In this document: positions 8,675 to 18,284 of the stretch, piece after piece
Layout: each line of letters begins with the position of its first letter
How positions within the stretch are numbered: position 1 is the stretch's first letter
DNA from: an uncultured Phocaeicola sp.
GTDB taxonomy: Bacteria; Bacteroidota; Bacteroidia; Bacteroidales; Bacteroidaceae
Reading direction: 5' to 3'
Length of the DNA stretch: 64,000 bases
Assembly: GCA_948579315.1 (NCBI GenBank)
Contig: CAPAOL010000007.1
Location: forward strand, 30,895-94,894
Program-made: the position numbers and the translations under genes
Notes under the pieces: model-generated
Database searches by the model: none
Seen by the model: only the letters and a program-made list of their open reading frames with translations
What the model was told of the DNA's origin: nothing

Positions 8675-9481
8675 ATGCAAGGCAAGAAATTTATCTCTCC
8701 CGGAGCATGGTTTTCTATGAACTATCCATCAGACTGGAATGAGTTTGAAGATGGCGAAGGCTCTTTTCTTTTCTATAATCCCGATGTATGGACGGGAAAT
8801 TTTCGTATATCCGCATTTAAAGGAAAAGCCGGTTATGGTAAAGACGTCATCCGGCAGGAACTGAAAGAGAACGATTCGGCTTCGTTGGTGAAAGTCGGAA
8901 CGTGGGAATGTGCGTATAGCAAGGAAATGTTTCAGGAAGAGGGAACTTATTATACTTCCCATTTGTGGATTACAGGAGTTGACGATATTGCTTTCGAATG
9001 TTCCTTCACCGTACCTAAAGGTGGAGTTGTGAAGGAGGCGGAAGATGTAATCGCTACTTTGGAGGTACGCAAAGAAGGACAGAAGTATCCTGCTGAATTG
9101 ATCCCGGTCCGTCTTTCTGAAATCTATTTGATTAATGAAGCGTACGAATGGGTAGTATCTACCGTGAAGCAGGAATTGAAAAAAGATTTTCAGGGAATAG
9201 AAGAAGATCTGGAGAAACTTCAGCAAGTGATTAATAGCGGTAAGATTGGCTCGAAAAAGAAAGAAGAATGGTTGGCAATCGGCATCACAGTCTGTATAAT
9301 TTTGACGAATGAAGTGGAAGGTATGGAATGGAAAACGTTGATTGACGGTAACCGGGAAGCTCCTGTGTTACAATATAAAGACCGCACCATCGATCCGATG
9401 AAACTGGCATGGAGCAAAGTAAAGGCTGGAGAACCTTGCGATGTCATTGAAGAGTATAAATCCGTGATTATTAATCACTAA
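8675..9481 (+). CDS. DUF3805/DUF3806 protein
   Basis: A 268-aa protein without a signal peptide. The N-terminal half (PGAWFSMNYPSDWNEFED, YNPDVWTGNFRIS) matches my memory of the DUF3805 fold, which is PsbP/DcrB-like. The C-terminal half (EEWLAIGITVCIILTNE, LAWSKVKAGEP) resembles DUF3806. Its function is unknown. A TATTTTTG -7 box lies at 8640-8647. It precedes the ABC-F gene by 27 bp and may share its transcript. Confidence 0.7.
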   Translation: MQGKKFISPGAWFSMNYPSDWNEFEDGEGSFLFYNPDVWTGNFRISAFKGKAGYGKDVIRQELKENDSASLVKVGTWECAYSKEMFQEEGTYYTSHLWITGVDDIAFECSFTVPKGGVVKEAEDVIATLEVRKEGQKYPAELIPVRLSEIYLINEAYEWVVSTVKQELKKDFQGIEEDLEKLQQVINSGKIGSKKKEEWLAIGITVCIILTNEVEGMEWKTLIDGNREAPVLQYKDRTIDPMKLAWSKVKAGEPCDVIEEYKSVIINH

Positions 9482-9508
9482 CTACTAACCGACTAATTAC
9501 TAAATTAC

Positions 9509-11377
9509 GTGGCTGTACCTTATTTACAGATAGATAACTTGACCAAGTCCTTTGGTGACTTGGTTCTTTTTGAAAATATATCTTTTGGCATTGCTGAAGG
9601 CCAGCGTGTAGGATTGATAGCGAAGAACGGCAGCGGAAAAACTACCTTATTGAATATAATCGCCGGAAAAGAGGGTTATGATAGCGGTAACATTGTTTTC
9701 CGGCGTGACCTTCGGGTGGATTATCTGGAACAAGATCCACAGTATCCCGAAGAGCTGACCGTGCTCGAAGCCTGTTTCCATCACGGTAACAGTACCGTGG
9801 AACTGATAAAGGAGTATGAACGTTGCATGGAGACTGAAGGTCATCCGGGACTGGAAGACCTCTTGGCACGTATGGACCAGGAGAAAGCTTGGGAATACGA
9901 ACAGAAAGCCAAGCAAATTCTTTCGCAACTCAAAATTCGTAACTTCGACCAAAAAGTGAAGCAACTGTCCGGTGGACAGTTGAAGCGTGTCGCCCTTGCC
10001 AACGCCTTGATTGCCGAACCGGAACTCCTGATTCTTGATGAGCCCACCAACCACCTCGATCTTGATATGACCGAATGGCTCGAAGACTACCTGCGCCGTA
10101 CCAACCTCAGCCTGCTGATGGTGACTCACGACCGTTATTTCCTTGATCGTGTTTGTTCGGAGATTATCGAAATAGACAATCAACAAATCTACCAATATAA
10201 AGGTAACTACAGTTATTATCTCGAGAAACGTCAGGAACGTATCGAAGCTAAAAGTGTAGAAATAGAGCGTGCCAACAACCTTTACCGTACGGAACTCGAC
10301 TGGATGCGCCGGATGCCGCAGGCACGCGGGCATAAAGCCCGTTACCGGGAAGAGGCTTTTTATGAATTGGAAAAGGTGGCAAAGCAACGTTTCAACAATG
10401 ATAATGTGAAGCTGGAGGTGAAAGCATCCTATATCGGTAGTAAGATATTCGAAGCCGACCACTTGTACAAGAGTTTTGGCGACCTGAAAATCCTGGAAGA
10501 CTTCTCTTATATCTTCTCCCGCTATGAGAAGATGGGAATCGTAGGAAACAACGGAACAGGTAAATCTACTTTTATCAAGATATTAATGGGGCAGGTTGCG
10601 CCCGATAGTGGAACGGTGGATATTGGTGAAACTGTTCGTTTCGGCTATTACTCGCAGGATGGCCTTCAGTTTGATGAACAAATGAAGGTTATTGATGTAG
10701 TGCAGGATATTGCCGAAGTAATTGAACTGGGTAATGGGAAGAAACTGACTGCTTCGCAATTCTTGCAGCATTTTCTGTTTACTCCCGAAACGCAACATAG
10801 CTATGTGTATAAGTTGAGCGGGGGCGAGCGTCGTCGTCTTTATCTGTGTACCATCCTGATGCGTAATCCAAATTTCTTGGTGCTTGACGAACCTACCAAC
10901 GACCTCGATATTATCACTCTGAACGTGCTTGAAGGATATCTTCAAAATTTCAAAGGTTGTGTGATTGTTGTTTCTCACGACCGCTACTTTATGGATAAGG
11001 TAGTAGACCATTTGATGGTATTCAATGGACAGGGAGATATTCGCGACTTTCCCGGAAACTATAGCGACTATCGTGACTGGAAAGATGCGAAAGCTCAAAA
11101 GGAGAAAGAAGCTGAAAAGCCGCAGGAAGAAAAGACTGCCCGTGTCCGCCTGAATGACAAACGGAAGATGAGTTTCAAGGAAAAGCGAGAGTTCGAGCAA
11201 TTGGAAAAGGAGATAGCAGAATTAGAAACAGAAAAAGCACAGATTGAAGAACTCTTATGTAGCGGTACTCTTTCTGTTGATGAATTGACAGAGAAATCGA
11301 AACGTTTGCCTGAAGTCAATGACCTGATTGATGAGAAAACAATGCGATGGCTGGAACTTAGTGAAATAGAAGGCTGA
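9509..11377 (+). CDS. ABC-F family ATPase (Uup type)
   Basis: A 622-aa cytoplasmic protein with two ABC ATPase domains and no membrane segment. Domain 1 has Walker A AKNGSGKTT (38-46, with Ala where Gly is usual), signature LSGGQLKRV and Walker B LLILDEPTNHLDL. Domain 2 has GNNGTGKST, LSGGERRRL and FLVLDEPTNDLDI. A charged coiled-coil tail follows, as in Uup. ABC-F proteins act on ribosomes or DNA intermediates. The start codon is GTG, supported by the conserved VPYLQIDNLTKSF beginning. Confidence 0.9.
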   Translation: MAVPYLQIDNLTKSFGDLVLFENISFGIAEGQRVGLIAKNGSGKTTLLNIIAGKEGYDSGNIVFRRDLRVDYLEQDPQYPEELTVLEACFHHGNSTVELIKEYERCMETEGHPGLEDLLARMDQEKAWEYEQKAKQILSQLKIRNFDQKVKQLSGGQLKRVALANALIAEPELLILDEPTNHLDLDMTEWLEDYLRRTNLSLLMVTHDRYFLDRVCSEIIEIDNQQIYQYKGNYSYYLEKRQERIEAKSVEIERANNLYRTELDWMRRMPQARGHKARYREEAFYELEKVAKQRFNNDNVKLEVKASYIGSKIFEADHLYKSFGDLKILEDFSYIFSRYEKMGIVGNNGTGKSTFIKILMGQVAPDSGTVDIGETVRFGYYSQDGLQFDEQMKVIDVVQDIAEVIELGNGKKLTASQFLQHFLFTPETQHSYVYKLSGGERRRLYLCTILMRNPNFLVLDEPTNDLDIITLNVLEGYLQNFKGCVIVVSHDRYFMDKVVDHLMVFNGQGDIRDFPGNYSDYRDWKDAKAQKEKEAEKPQEEKTARVRLNDKRKMSFKEKREFEQLEKEIAELETEKAQIEELLCSGTLSVDELTEKSKRLPEVNDLIDEKTMRWLELSEIEG

Positions 11378-11460
11378 TTTGTGCCATTCATTGTATCACT
11401 AGAATAGTCTGATAATGATAATAACTTTGATAATATATTCCAGACAACATATAACCTTGT

Positions 11461-12300
11461 ATGACAAACCTAACCAATTATCATAGCCACTGCCTGTATT
11501 GTGACGGACGCGCCAATATGGAAGATTTTATTCGTTTTGCTATCAGTGAAGGATTTACTTCCTATGGCATTTCTTCCCATGCTCCACTGCCGTTTTCTAC
11601 CGCATGGACGATGGAGTGGGATAGAATGGATGATTACCTTTCCGAATTTTCCCGTCTGAAGAAGAAATATGCAGATAAAATAGAGCTTGCCATTGGTCTT
11701 GAAATAGATTATCTGAACGAAGAAAGCAATCCTTCTTTACCCTGTTTTCGGAAACTACCACTTGACTACCGGATAGGTTCCGTACATATGTTGTACTCCC
11801 CGGAAGGAAAAATCGTAGATATTGATACTCCGGCAGATCTTTTCCGTCAATTGGTAGACAAGCACTTCGATGGTGACTTGGATTATGTAGTCCGCCTTTA
11901 CTATAAGAACCTGCTTCGTATGGTAGAATTGGGAGGATTCGATATTGTCGGTCATGCTGATAAGATGCATTATAATGCTTCCTGTTATCGTCCGGGATTA
12001 TTGGATGAACCGTGGTATGATGCATTGGTTCGCGAATATTTCACCGCCATTGCCGAATATGGCTATATCGTTGAAATAAACACTAAATCTTATTACGATT
12101 TAGGAACATTCTATCCCAATGAACGATATTTCTCTTTCTTGAAAGAGTTGGGTATCAGAGTACAGGTGAACAGTGATGCGCATTATCCGGAACGGATTAA
12201 TAATGGACGTGCCGAGGCATTGGTTGCTTTGAAGAAGGCGGGCTTCACGTCGGTAGTGGAGTGGCATGGCGGAAAGTGGGAAGACAAGAAAATTCTGTAA
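11461..12300 (+). CDS. Histidinol-phosphatase of the PHP family
   Basis: A 279-aa PHP-superfamily phosphoesterase. The metal-binding motifs are visible: YHSHCLYCDG near the start, SSHAPLP, GLEIDYL, GSVHML, VGHADKMHY and NSDAHYPE near the end. In this family the enzyme removes phosphate from L-histidinol phosphate (histidine synthesis). No other his gene is nearby, so the substrate is inferred from family likeness. A strong terminator follows at 12313-12364. Confidence 0.82.
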   Translation: MTNLTNYHSHCLYCDGRANMEDFIRFAISEGFTSYGISSHAPLPFSTAWTMEWDRMDDYLSEFSRLKKKYADKIELAIGLEIDYLNEESNPSLPCFRKLPLDYRIGSVHMLYSPEGKIVDIDTPADLFRQLVDKHFDGDLDYVVRLYYKNLLRMVELGGFDIVGHADKMHYNASCYRPGLLDEPWYDALVREYFTAIAEYGYIVEINTKSYYDLGTFYPNERYFSFLKELGIRVQVNSDAHYPERINNGRAEALVALKKAGFTSVVEWHGGKWEDKKIL

Positions 12301-12312
12301 ATAACATATAAC

Positions 12313-12364
12313 AAAAAGAGGATAGCCGCTTCAAGTAATGACTTGAAGCGGCTATCCTCTTTTT
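12313..12364 (+). terminator. Strong intrinsic terminator (24-bp perfect stem)
   Basis: A perfect stem pairs 12313-12336 with 12341-12364 around a 4-nt loop, A-rich on the left and ending in a T run on the right. It can work in both directions and closes the PHP phosphatase gene. It may also stop hipA transcripts arriving from the right. Confidence 0.9.
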
Positions 12365-12538
12365 ACACCTGGTGCTCATGAGATATACATTATGTGTATG
12401 GCTGCACTTGAGGTACAATCCCTCGCCTATAACCCGAGTACGGCACTATTCCGCCCAGAGCTGGATGATTGCTTTGTTATATCCATACTTTACTGCTGCT
12501 TCGTTTATGTTTATCCATTTCGACATGATGCTTCTTTT

Positions 12539-13666
12539 CTACGGTTTTCTTACATTGGAAATAGCATCTTTATAATCTTTAGATAAGATTTCATCACACT
12601 GGTCTGCTACTTGTCTGATAATTGATAATCCTTTTTTCTTAGGAATACGGATGCTTTCTCCAACTAGCAACATATCTTCAATTGTCGGTTTTCCGTGGTT
12701 ATTGACGGACGTAGCGTGTTCGCCGTTATATCCGGAACATAAAGTAAGGTCGTAGGCGGGAGCCAAGTGCCATTTGTTTCTTTTATAGATGAAACTGAAA
12801 TTCTTGGCATGGTCGTCCTTGTTGTCTGTCAAGATGTTGAAGACCATACGTCGAAACATTTCGTCTACTTGAAGAGGGTCTTGCGTGAGGAATCCGGTAA
12901 GGTGTAACAGGGTTTTATAATCTAATCTTGGCTGCAGAATAGATTCATTCAAGAGTGCTCCGGCAGTTGCAATGTGGATGCGCTCTCCTGCTTCTATATC
13001 AAAACGTTTGGTGGCAAAATATTTGTCATCCAGTAGCTTGAAGTCAGGTACGGTAATTCCGCACTGGCGTGCTATCTCATTATATCGGTACTCCATTAGC
13101 CCCATATCTTTAGGGTCGTAAGTATGCCTGAATTTCACCAACCACGAACCTTCGGTATCATGGAAAAGGCATTTTGGACGACAGCCACCTGAGTTGCCAC
13201 TGTTGAAGTAGAGTATATCTTCGTCTTTATCCGATTTTTCTGACAATACGTCCAATGCCATTTGTTGAAGGTCATCTAAGTCTGGGAGTGACTTTTCTTC
13301 TCCGATGTAAGTTTCGGGGATATAGCATAATGCTCCCATACCCGAACAACCAATGATGCTTAACCGCTGAATAGGGGTTAAATCCATATCGTTCACTCCT
13401 TGCTTTTTTAATAGGCGATTCAGTAAATAGCGACCATATCCATCGGGGAGACTGTCCTCGAAGATGCCGAAATTACCCCAAAAAGGTTCGGGTTGAGCAA
13501 TAAATAAATCGGGCTTTAAAGGTAACTCTAACGGAGAGATGGAGAAGCCGTTTGCCAACCATTCTTTATCATATTGGAAGGCGCAAAGACGGTTGTCGGG
13601 AGTCATGGTTAACTCTCCCACGGTCTGTTCGTGGTAAGTTACCGTTAGCTTATTTATCAATTTCAT
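12539..13666 (-). CDS. hipA: HipA-type serine/threonine kinase toxin
   Basis: A 375-aa HipA family kinase, the toxin of a type II toxin-antitoxin pair. In E. coli HipA phosphorylates glutamyl-tRNA synthetase; the target here is unknown. Seen: GNFGIFEDSLPDGYGR (residues 64-79), the Ser/Gly-rich loop SGNSGGCRPK (156-165), the catalytic box DNKDDHAKNF (281-290) and the metal-binding AYDLT (304-308). It is somewhat shorter than E. coli HipA (about 440 aa) but keeps the kinase residues. Its start overlaps the end of hipB by 17 bp, so translation is coupled. Confidence 0.88.
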   Translation of the reverse strand: MKLINKLTVTYHEQTVGELTMTPDNRLCAFQYDKEWLANGFSISPLELPLKPDLFIAQPEPFWGNFGIFEDSLPDGYGRYLLNRLLKKQGVNDMDLTPIQRLSIIGCSGMGALCYIPETYIGEEKSLPDLDDLQQMALDVLSEKSDKDEDILYFNSGNSGGCRPKCLFHDTEGSWLVKFRHTYDPKDMGLMEYRYNEIARQCGITVPDFKLLDDKYFATKRFDIEAGERIHIATAGALLNESILQPRLDYKTLLHLTGFLTQDPLQVDEMFRRMVFNILTDNKDDHAKNFSFIYKRNKWHLAPAYDLTLCSGYNGEHATSVNNHGKPTIEDMLLVGESIRIPKKKGLSIIRQVADQCDEILSKDYKDAISNVRKP

Positions 13667-13976
13667 TACGCCCTCTCTTTCTGTTTTTGTTTCGGTTAAT
13701 AGTATCCAACTCTTCCATAGTGTTATAAAGTGGCTCTGCTAGCAGCCCTTTGATGGCTTTAGAATAGCCTAATGCTTTTGCCAGCGCCACGTACGAAGCC
13801 AAAGATATGGTATGCTTTTGTTCAAACTTTGCGATTGTTGGCACAGGAACTCCGCTCAATATGGATAAAGCATCCCTTGACAGACCTTTTTCTAATCGGC
13901 GTTGTTGAAGATTTTGCGCTAATATAGTCAGCAATTCTTCCGGGGTATCTATTTCGAAATTGTAAAGCAAAGGCAT
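13650..13976 (-). CDS. hipB: HipB-type antitoxin (XRE helix-turn-helix)
   Basis: A 108-aa DNA-binding antitoxin. The XRE helix-turn-helix is clear at about residues 17-72 (LAQNLQQRRLEKGLSRDALS, VPVPTIAKFEQ, YVALAKALGY), followed by a basic tail. It should bind HipA and repress the operon. The operator region directly upstream has a palindrome overlapping the -7 box and a repeated 15-mer. It is the first gene of the hipBA pair. Confidence 0.88.
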   Translation of the reverse strand: MPLLYNFEIDTPEELLTILAQNLQQRRLEKGLSRDALSILSGVPVPTIAKFEQKHTISLASYVALAKALGYSKAIKGLLAEPLYNTMEELDTINRNKNRKRGRNEIDK

Positions 13977-14036
13977 ATTATTGTATCTGTTAATATCGTT
14001 TTATACTATTATCGAATATTATTGTATCTGATACAA
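13975..14036 (-). promoter_or_regulatory. Operator sites for HipB
   Basis: The 15-mer ATATTATTGTATCTG occurs at 13975-13989 (touching the start codon) and again at 14016-14030. The second copy runs into the 13-bp palindrome TGTATCTGATACA (14024-14036), which overlaps the -7 box. This layout is typical of autorepression by an XRE antitoxin. Confidence 0.65.
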
Positions 14037-14065
14037 AGATACTCTTGCTATTTGAGTTTTCAAAA
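14034..14065 (-). promoter_or_regulatory. hipBA promoter
   Basis: The minus strand has TTTTG (14061-14065), 19 bp, then TATCTTTG (14034-14041). The match to the Bacteroides consensus is exact, about 58 bp before the hipB start. Confidence 0.72.
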
Positions 14066-14198
14066 TAAATCAGGTGCTATTTAGCAATTTGCAGGGTATG
14101 ATATGGGTATTAGGTTTAACTATTTGATTATAAACTCTGCCACATTTCTGTATTTCCCCCTATAATACTTAAAAATAATACAAAAATGTGGCACAAGT

Positions 14199-15434
14199 TT
14201 ATTCGGTTCGTTTGCAGGCATTTGCCAGGAAAAACTCGTTCAATGCATCTTCATAGTTTCCATGAACCAGAATATGGTGATTGCCCAATGGATTCTTCAG
14301 GAAGTATTCAGCCGGAGTATTCATGCGGATGCGTACTTGTGTACGACACATATTGATATAATTCGTATTTTCGGATAATGTTCCCGTAGACAGATAATAT
14401 TCGTCCAAACATTCGCCGCCGCACTTTATGATAGTCACGTCTCCTGTCGGGAGCAATCCCTGGATGGCAATTCCTTTTTCCGTTTCGAAATGGTTGCGGA
14501 TAATATACCTTTCCGTTTGTTTGAGCCCGATGGTACAGTGAGCCAATATAAGTTCGTTGGTACGTGCATTAATCATGGAAGGGTTTGCCATGAATCCGTC
14601 TTTTCCGGTCAGTGACTTCACGGCGAGCAGGGTGAATATGGATTGAAGATCACCTTCGCAGCCCGCCATTATTCCATCGTCGTTTAGCAAGGACAATGCC
14701 AGACAGCCGGTAGTATCGATTTGCTCAATTAGTTTGAAGCAGCTCAATGTCAGTGCTTCCAGTTTCTCTTCCTTGCATACCTTCTTGATAGCTCGGTATA
14801 GCCGCATCGCTTTGATGATATCTTCGGGAGTTCCCTCGCGACAGGCAAGAGCTTGCGAAGCGACTGCCGCACAGGAAGCACCTACCTGTTCATCCGTGAT
14901 TTGTTGAAAATGTTCATAAATCCGTTCCAACGGAATGTCTATGTATTCGATACCCCAACGGCGTTTTGCCAACAGATAGTCAACATTACTGGCAACCAGC
15001 CAGGATGAAGGAGTTCCGATGACTCCGATACGTTTGCCGAATAAGGAACGTTGTGCCCGGAAATTATTATAAAGTGTATGGATACGCAAGATGATAGCTG
15101 GTAGTTCACCATGTAGAATCTCACTTTTCATTCCACGTCCTCGCAACCATGTGGAGATTTCCAATGCGGCAGCAAGAGAGTTCTGCATGCCATCTGCTAG
15201 CAAAATGGTAGGGCGGGGGAGGTTTTCGAAATGTTGTATGACCAGTCTTTCCACCCCACCAGTAGCGATAAAAATGATTTTGAAATCATCACTCGTCAGC
15301 TTGTCCATATCTTGATAATCAACAAACTTTACGGTATAATATTTTTCAATTTCGCTTAAAATAGCTTCGTGTGAGCTACGTAGCGAGGCCTGTTTATGAA
15401 GTAGTGACGCGAATGAGATAAGGTGTATGGTCAT
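14199..15434 (-). CDS. L-fucose/L-arabinose isomerase-like protein
   Basis: A 411-aa cytoplasmic protein resembling the FucI/AraA isomerase family. The N-terminal half has two Rossmann-like parts (IIFIATGGVERLV, GKRIGVIGTPSSW). The C-terminal part has the family's GCEGDLQSIFTLLAV stretch and the HHILVHGNYEDAL end. FucI is longer (about 590 aa), so this is a short relative; the substrate sugar is not evident. A TACATTTG -7 box lies at 15464-15471, about 30 bp upstream. It stands alone. Confidence 0.65.
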   Translation of the reverse strand: MTIHLISFASLLHKQASLRSSHEAILSEIEKYYTVKFVDYQDMDKLTSDDFKIIFIATGGVERLVIQHFENLPRPTILLADGMQNSLAAALEISTWLRGRGMKSEILHGELPAIILRIHTLYNNFRAQRSLFGKRIGVIGTPSSWLVASNVDYLLAKRRWGIEYIDIPLERIYEHFQQITDEQVGASCAAVASQALACREGTPEDIIKAMRLYRAIKKVCKEEKLEALTLSCFKLIEQIDTTGCLALSLLNDDGIMAGCEGDLQSIFTLLAVKSLTGKDGFMANPSMINARTNELILAHCTIGLKQTERYIIRNHFETEKGIAIQGLLPTGDVTIIKCGGECLDEYYLSTGTLSENTNYINMCRTQVRIRMNTPAEYFLKNPLGNHHILVHGNYEDALNEFFLANACKRTE

Positions 15435-15615
15435 TATGATATTGTTTTAAGTTTTCTGTGTTACAAATGTATAGCTTTCTTTTCATAAAATCATAACGAT
15501 TTTAACCTTGCTAAGGTTTTTAAAGTTTTTATGTCTCTGTATTCAAATTATTGCGTACATTTGCAGCTCCAAGTAGATAAAGTAAATAGTAATTAAGTAA
15601 TTTGTAGTTAAAATT

Positions 15616-16815
15616 ATGCCAACCATATCCATTCGCGGAACCGAGATGCCTGCATCTCCTATCAGAAAACTGGCTCCTTTGGCAGACGCTGCCAAGCAAC
15701 GCGGAGTCCATGTATTTCACCTGAACATCGGACAGCCTGACCTGCCCACTCCTCAGGCCGCGATTGACGCGATACGCAACATTGACCGCAAAGTGCTGGA
15801 GTACAGCCCCAGCGCAGGTTACCGTAGCTATCGCGAGAAACTTGTAGGATATTATGCAAAGTTCAATATCAACCTTACGGCAGACGATATAATCATTACA
15901 TCGGGTGGTTCGGAAGCGGTATTGTTTTCTTTCCTTTCCTGCCTGAATCCGGGGGACGAGATTATTGTCCCGGAACCGGCTTATGCCAACTATATGGCAT
16001 TCGCCATCTCTGCCGGAGCGAAGATTCGCACTATTGCCACGACTATCGAAGAGGGTTTCTCACTTCCGAAAGTGGAGAAATTTGAAGAGCTGATAAATGA
16101 ACGTACCAAAGCGATACTGATTTGTAATCCGAATAACCCGACCGGTTATCTGTACACCCGTCGCGAGATGAATCAGATTCGTGACTTGGTGAAGAAGTAT
16201 GATTTGTTCCTTTTCTCCGACGAGGTATATCGTGAATTTATCTATACAGGTTCTCCTTATATCTCTGCCTGCCATTTGGAAGGTATCGAGAATAATGTGG
16301 TACTGATTGACTCCGTTTCGAAACGTTATTCGGAATGTGGAATCCGTATCGGTGCGCTGATTACCAAGAACAAAGAGATACGTGACGCTGTTATGAAGTT
16401 CTGCCAGGCTCGTTTGAGTCCCCCTTTGATTGGACAGATTGCTGCTGAGGCTTCACTGGATGCTCCGGAAGAGTATTCGCGCGAGACGTATGATGAGTAC
16501 GTGGAACGTCGTAAATGCCTGATTGACGGCTTGAACCGTATTCCGGGTGTTTATTCTCCAATTCCGATGGGCGCTTTCTATACAGTGGCAAAACTTCCGG
16601 TAGATGATTCGGACAAGTTCTGTGCCTGGTGTCTTTCGGACTTCGAATACGAAGGACAGACGGTATTCATGGCTCCGGCTTCCGGTTTCTATACGACTCC
16701 GGGTTCCGGTATCAACGAAGTCCGTATCGCTTACGTGTTGAAGAAAGAAGATTTAACCCGTGCGCTTTTTGTCTTGCAGAAGGCTTTGGAAGCGTATCCG
16801 GGAAGAACAGAATGA
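15616..16815 (+). CDS. PLP-dependent aminotransferase, class I/II
   Basis: A 399-aa fold-type I aminotransferase of the aspartate/aromatic group. Seen: NIGQPDLPTP near the N-terminus, the cofactor-binding NPNNPTGYLY, SDEVYREF, the Schiff-base lysine in DSVSKRYSECGIRIG, and Arg-bearing NEVRIAYVL near the end. It moves amino groups between amino acids and 2-oxo acids; the exact substrate cannot be read. A TACATTTG -7 box lies at 15556-15563. The next gene, 109 bp on, is an unrelated permease. Confidence 0.85.
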   Translation: MPTISIRGTEMPASPIRKLAPLADAAKQRGVHVFHLNIGQPDLPTPQAAIDAIRNIDRKVLEYSPSAGYRSYREKLVGYYAKFNINLTADDIIITSGGSEAVLFSFLSCLNPGDEIIVPEPAYANYMAFAISAGAKIRTIATTIEEGFSLPKVEKFEELINERTKAILICNPNNPTGYLYTRREMNQIRDLVKKYDLFLFSDEVYREFIYTGSPYISACHLEGIENNVVLIDSVSKRYSECGIRIGALITKNKEIRDAVMKFCQARLSPPLIGQIAAEASLDAPEEYSRETYDEYVERRKCLIDGLNRIPGVYSPIPMGAFYTVAKLPVDDSDKFCAWCLSDFEYEGQTVFMAPASGFYTTPGSGINEVRIAYVLKKEDLTRALFVLQKALEAYPGRTE

Positions 16816-16819
16816 AATT

Positions 16820-16904
16820 AAAGTATTAAGTATTAGCCGTAGCTTTTTGTGTGGTTGCTTGTGTGTATAATTGCCTAATACGTTATGCTTAATACTTAAT
16901 ACTT
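16820..16904. repeat. 16-bp inverted repeat in AT-rich spacer
   Basis: AAAGTATTAAGTATTA (16820-16835) is perfectly mirrored at 16889-16904 across a 53-bp loop. It fills the spacer between the aminotransferase and the permease. A second spacer of the same style lies before uxuA at 57903. Confidence 0.75.
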
Positions 16905-16924
16905 TATACTTAATATTTACCCCA

Positions 16925-18169
16925 ATGTCTCTATCACTTTTCATAGCCCGGCGTATCTATCGTGAAAGCGATGGCGGAAAGCAGGTGTCACGTCCTGCGG
17001 TCCTCATTGCCATGGCGGGTATTGCTATCGGGCTGGCTGTGATGATTATTGCTGTGGCGGTGGTCATCGGGTTTAAAAGTGAAGTACGGAATAAAGTCAT
17101 AGGATTCGGCTCGCATATCCAAATTACCAATCTGGATGCAGCAAGTTCTTATGAGACTCATCCGGTTATGGTAGGGGATAGCATGATGGCAGCTCTTGCC
17201 GCCTATCCTGAAATAAGCCATGTGCAGCGTTTTTCTACCAAACCGGGCATGATTAAGACGGATGATGCTTTTCAGGGCATGGTGCTGAAAGGTGTCGGTC
17301 CGGAATTTGACCCTCGTTTCATGCAAGAGTATCTGCTGGAAGGTGAGATTCCCGTTTTCAGTGATTCGGTTTCCAGCAATCAAGTGCTTATCTCCAAGGC
17401 TTTGGCTACGAAGATGAAGTTGAAACTGGGAGATAAGATATATACTTATTATATACAAGACGATGTCCGTGCGCGTCGGTTGACTATTGCCGGAATTTAT
17501 CAGACAAATTTCTCCGAATACGATAACCTCTTTTTATTGACTGATTTGAATCTGGTGAACCGCTTGAACGGCTGGAAACCGGAGCAGGTGACCGGGGTGG
17601 AACTTCAAGTGAAGAATTATGATAAGCTCGAAGATACAACGTATGAAATAGCGGTCGATACTGATAACCAACAGGATGAACTGGGGGGCGTGTATTATGT
17701 GCGTAACATCGAACAGTTGAATCCCCAGATATTCGCATGGCTTGATTTGTTGGACTTGAATGTGTGGGTGATTCTGATTCTGATGGTAGGCGTTGCCGGC
17801 TTTACTATGATTTCCGGGCTGCTGATTATCATTATCGAACGTACGAATATGATTGGTATCCTGAAGGCTTTGGGAGCGAATAACTTCACGATTCGCAAGA
17901 CCTTCCTCTGGTTTGCTGTTTTCCTGATAGGCAAAGGCATGCTTTGGGGAAATGCTATCGGTCTGGCGTTCTGTATCCTGCAAGCCCAGTTCGGTATTTT
18001 CAGGCTCGATCCGGAGACGTATTATGTAGATACTGTCCCGGTTTCTTTCAATATCCTGCTTTTCCTTCTGATTAATATCGGTACATTACTGGCTGCCGTT
18101 TTGATGCTGATAGGTCCCTCGTTCCTGATTACCAAAATCAATCCGGCGAGCTCTATGAGATACGAATAA
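16925..18169 (+). CDS. ABC transporter permease of the LolC/LolE type
   Basis: About 414 aa from the chosen ATG at 16925. The start 54 bp upstream would add a peptide encoded by the AT-rich repeat, so I reject it. The layout is LolC/E-like: an N-terminal FIARRIYRES box, a first membrane helix (AMAGIAIGLAVMIIAVAVVI), a long periplasmic domain and three C-terminal helices. The cytoplasmic motif TNMIGILKALGANN contacts the ATPase. It would help move lipoproteins to the outer membrane. The ATPase partner is not adjacent. Confidence 0.82.
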   Translation: MSLSLFIARRIYRESDGGKQVSRPAVLIAMAGIAIGLAVMIIAVAVVIGFKSEVRNKVIGFGSHIQITNLDAASSYETHPVMVGDSMMAALAAYPEISHVQRFSTKPGMIKTDDAFQGMVLKGVGPEFDPRFMQEYLLEGEIPVFSDSVSSNQVLISKALATKMKLKLGDKIYTYYIQDDVRARRLTIAGIYQTNFSEYDNLFLLTDLNLVNRLNGWKPEQVTGVELQVKNYDKLEDTTYEIAVDTDNQQDELGGVYYVRNIEQLNPQIFAWLDLLDLNVWVILILMVGVAGFTMISGLLIIIIERTNMIGILKALGANNFTIRKTFLWFAVFLIGKGMLWGNAIGLAFCILQAQFGIFRLDPETYYVDTVPVSFNILLFLLINIGTLLAAVLMLIGPSFLITKINPASSMRYE

Positions 18170-18284
18170 TCCTCTTTTTTCTATCCGTTTTTTGTTGCAG
18201 AAATTTTAGTCCGTTATGTGATGTGGAGCGAATAATATGTCTATATATGCGCCCAATTTACTTCATATCCTCTTGTAGGTTTAA

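Noticed and set aside
9647..10462. Long minus-strand frames inside the ABC-F gene
   Set aside because: They are antisense shadows of a gene with unambiguous ATPase motifs.
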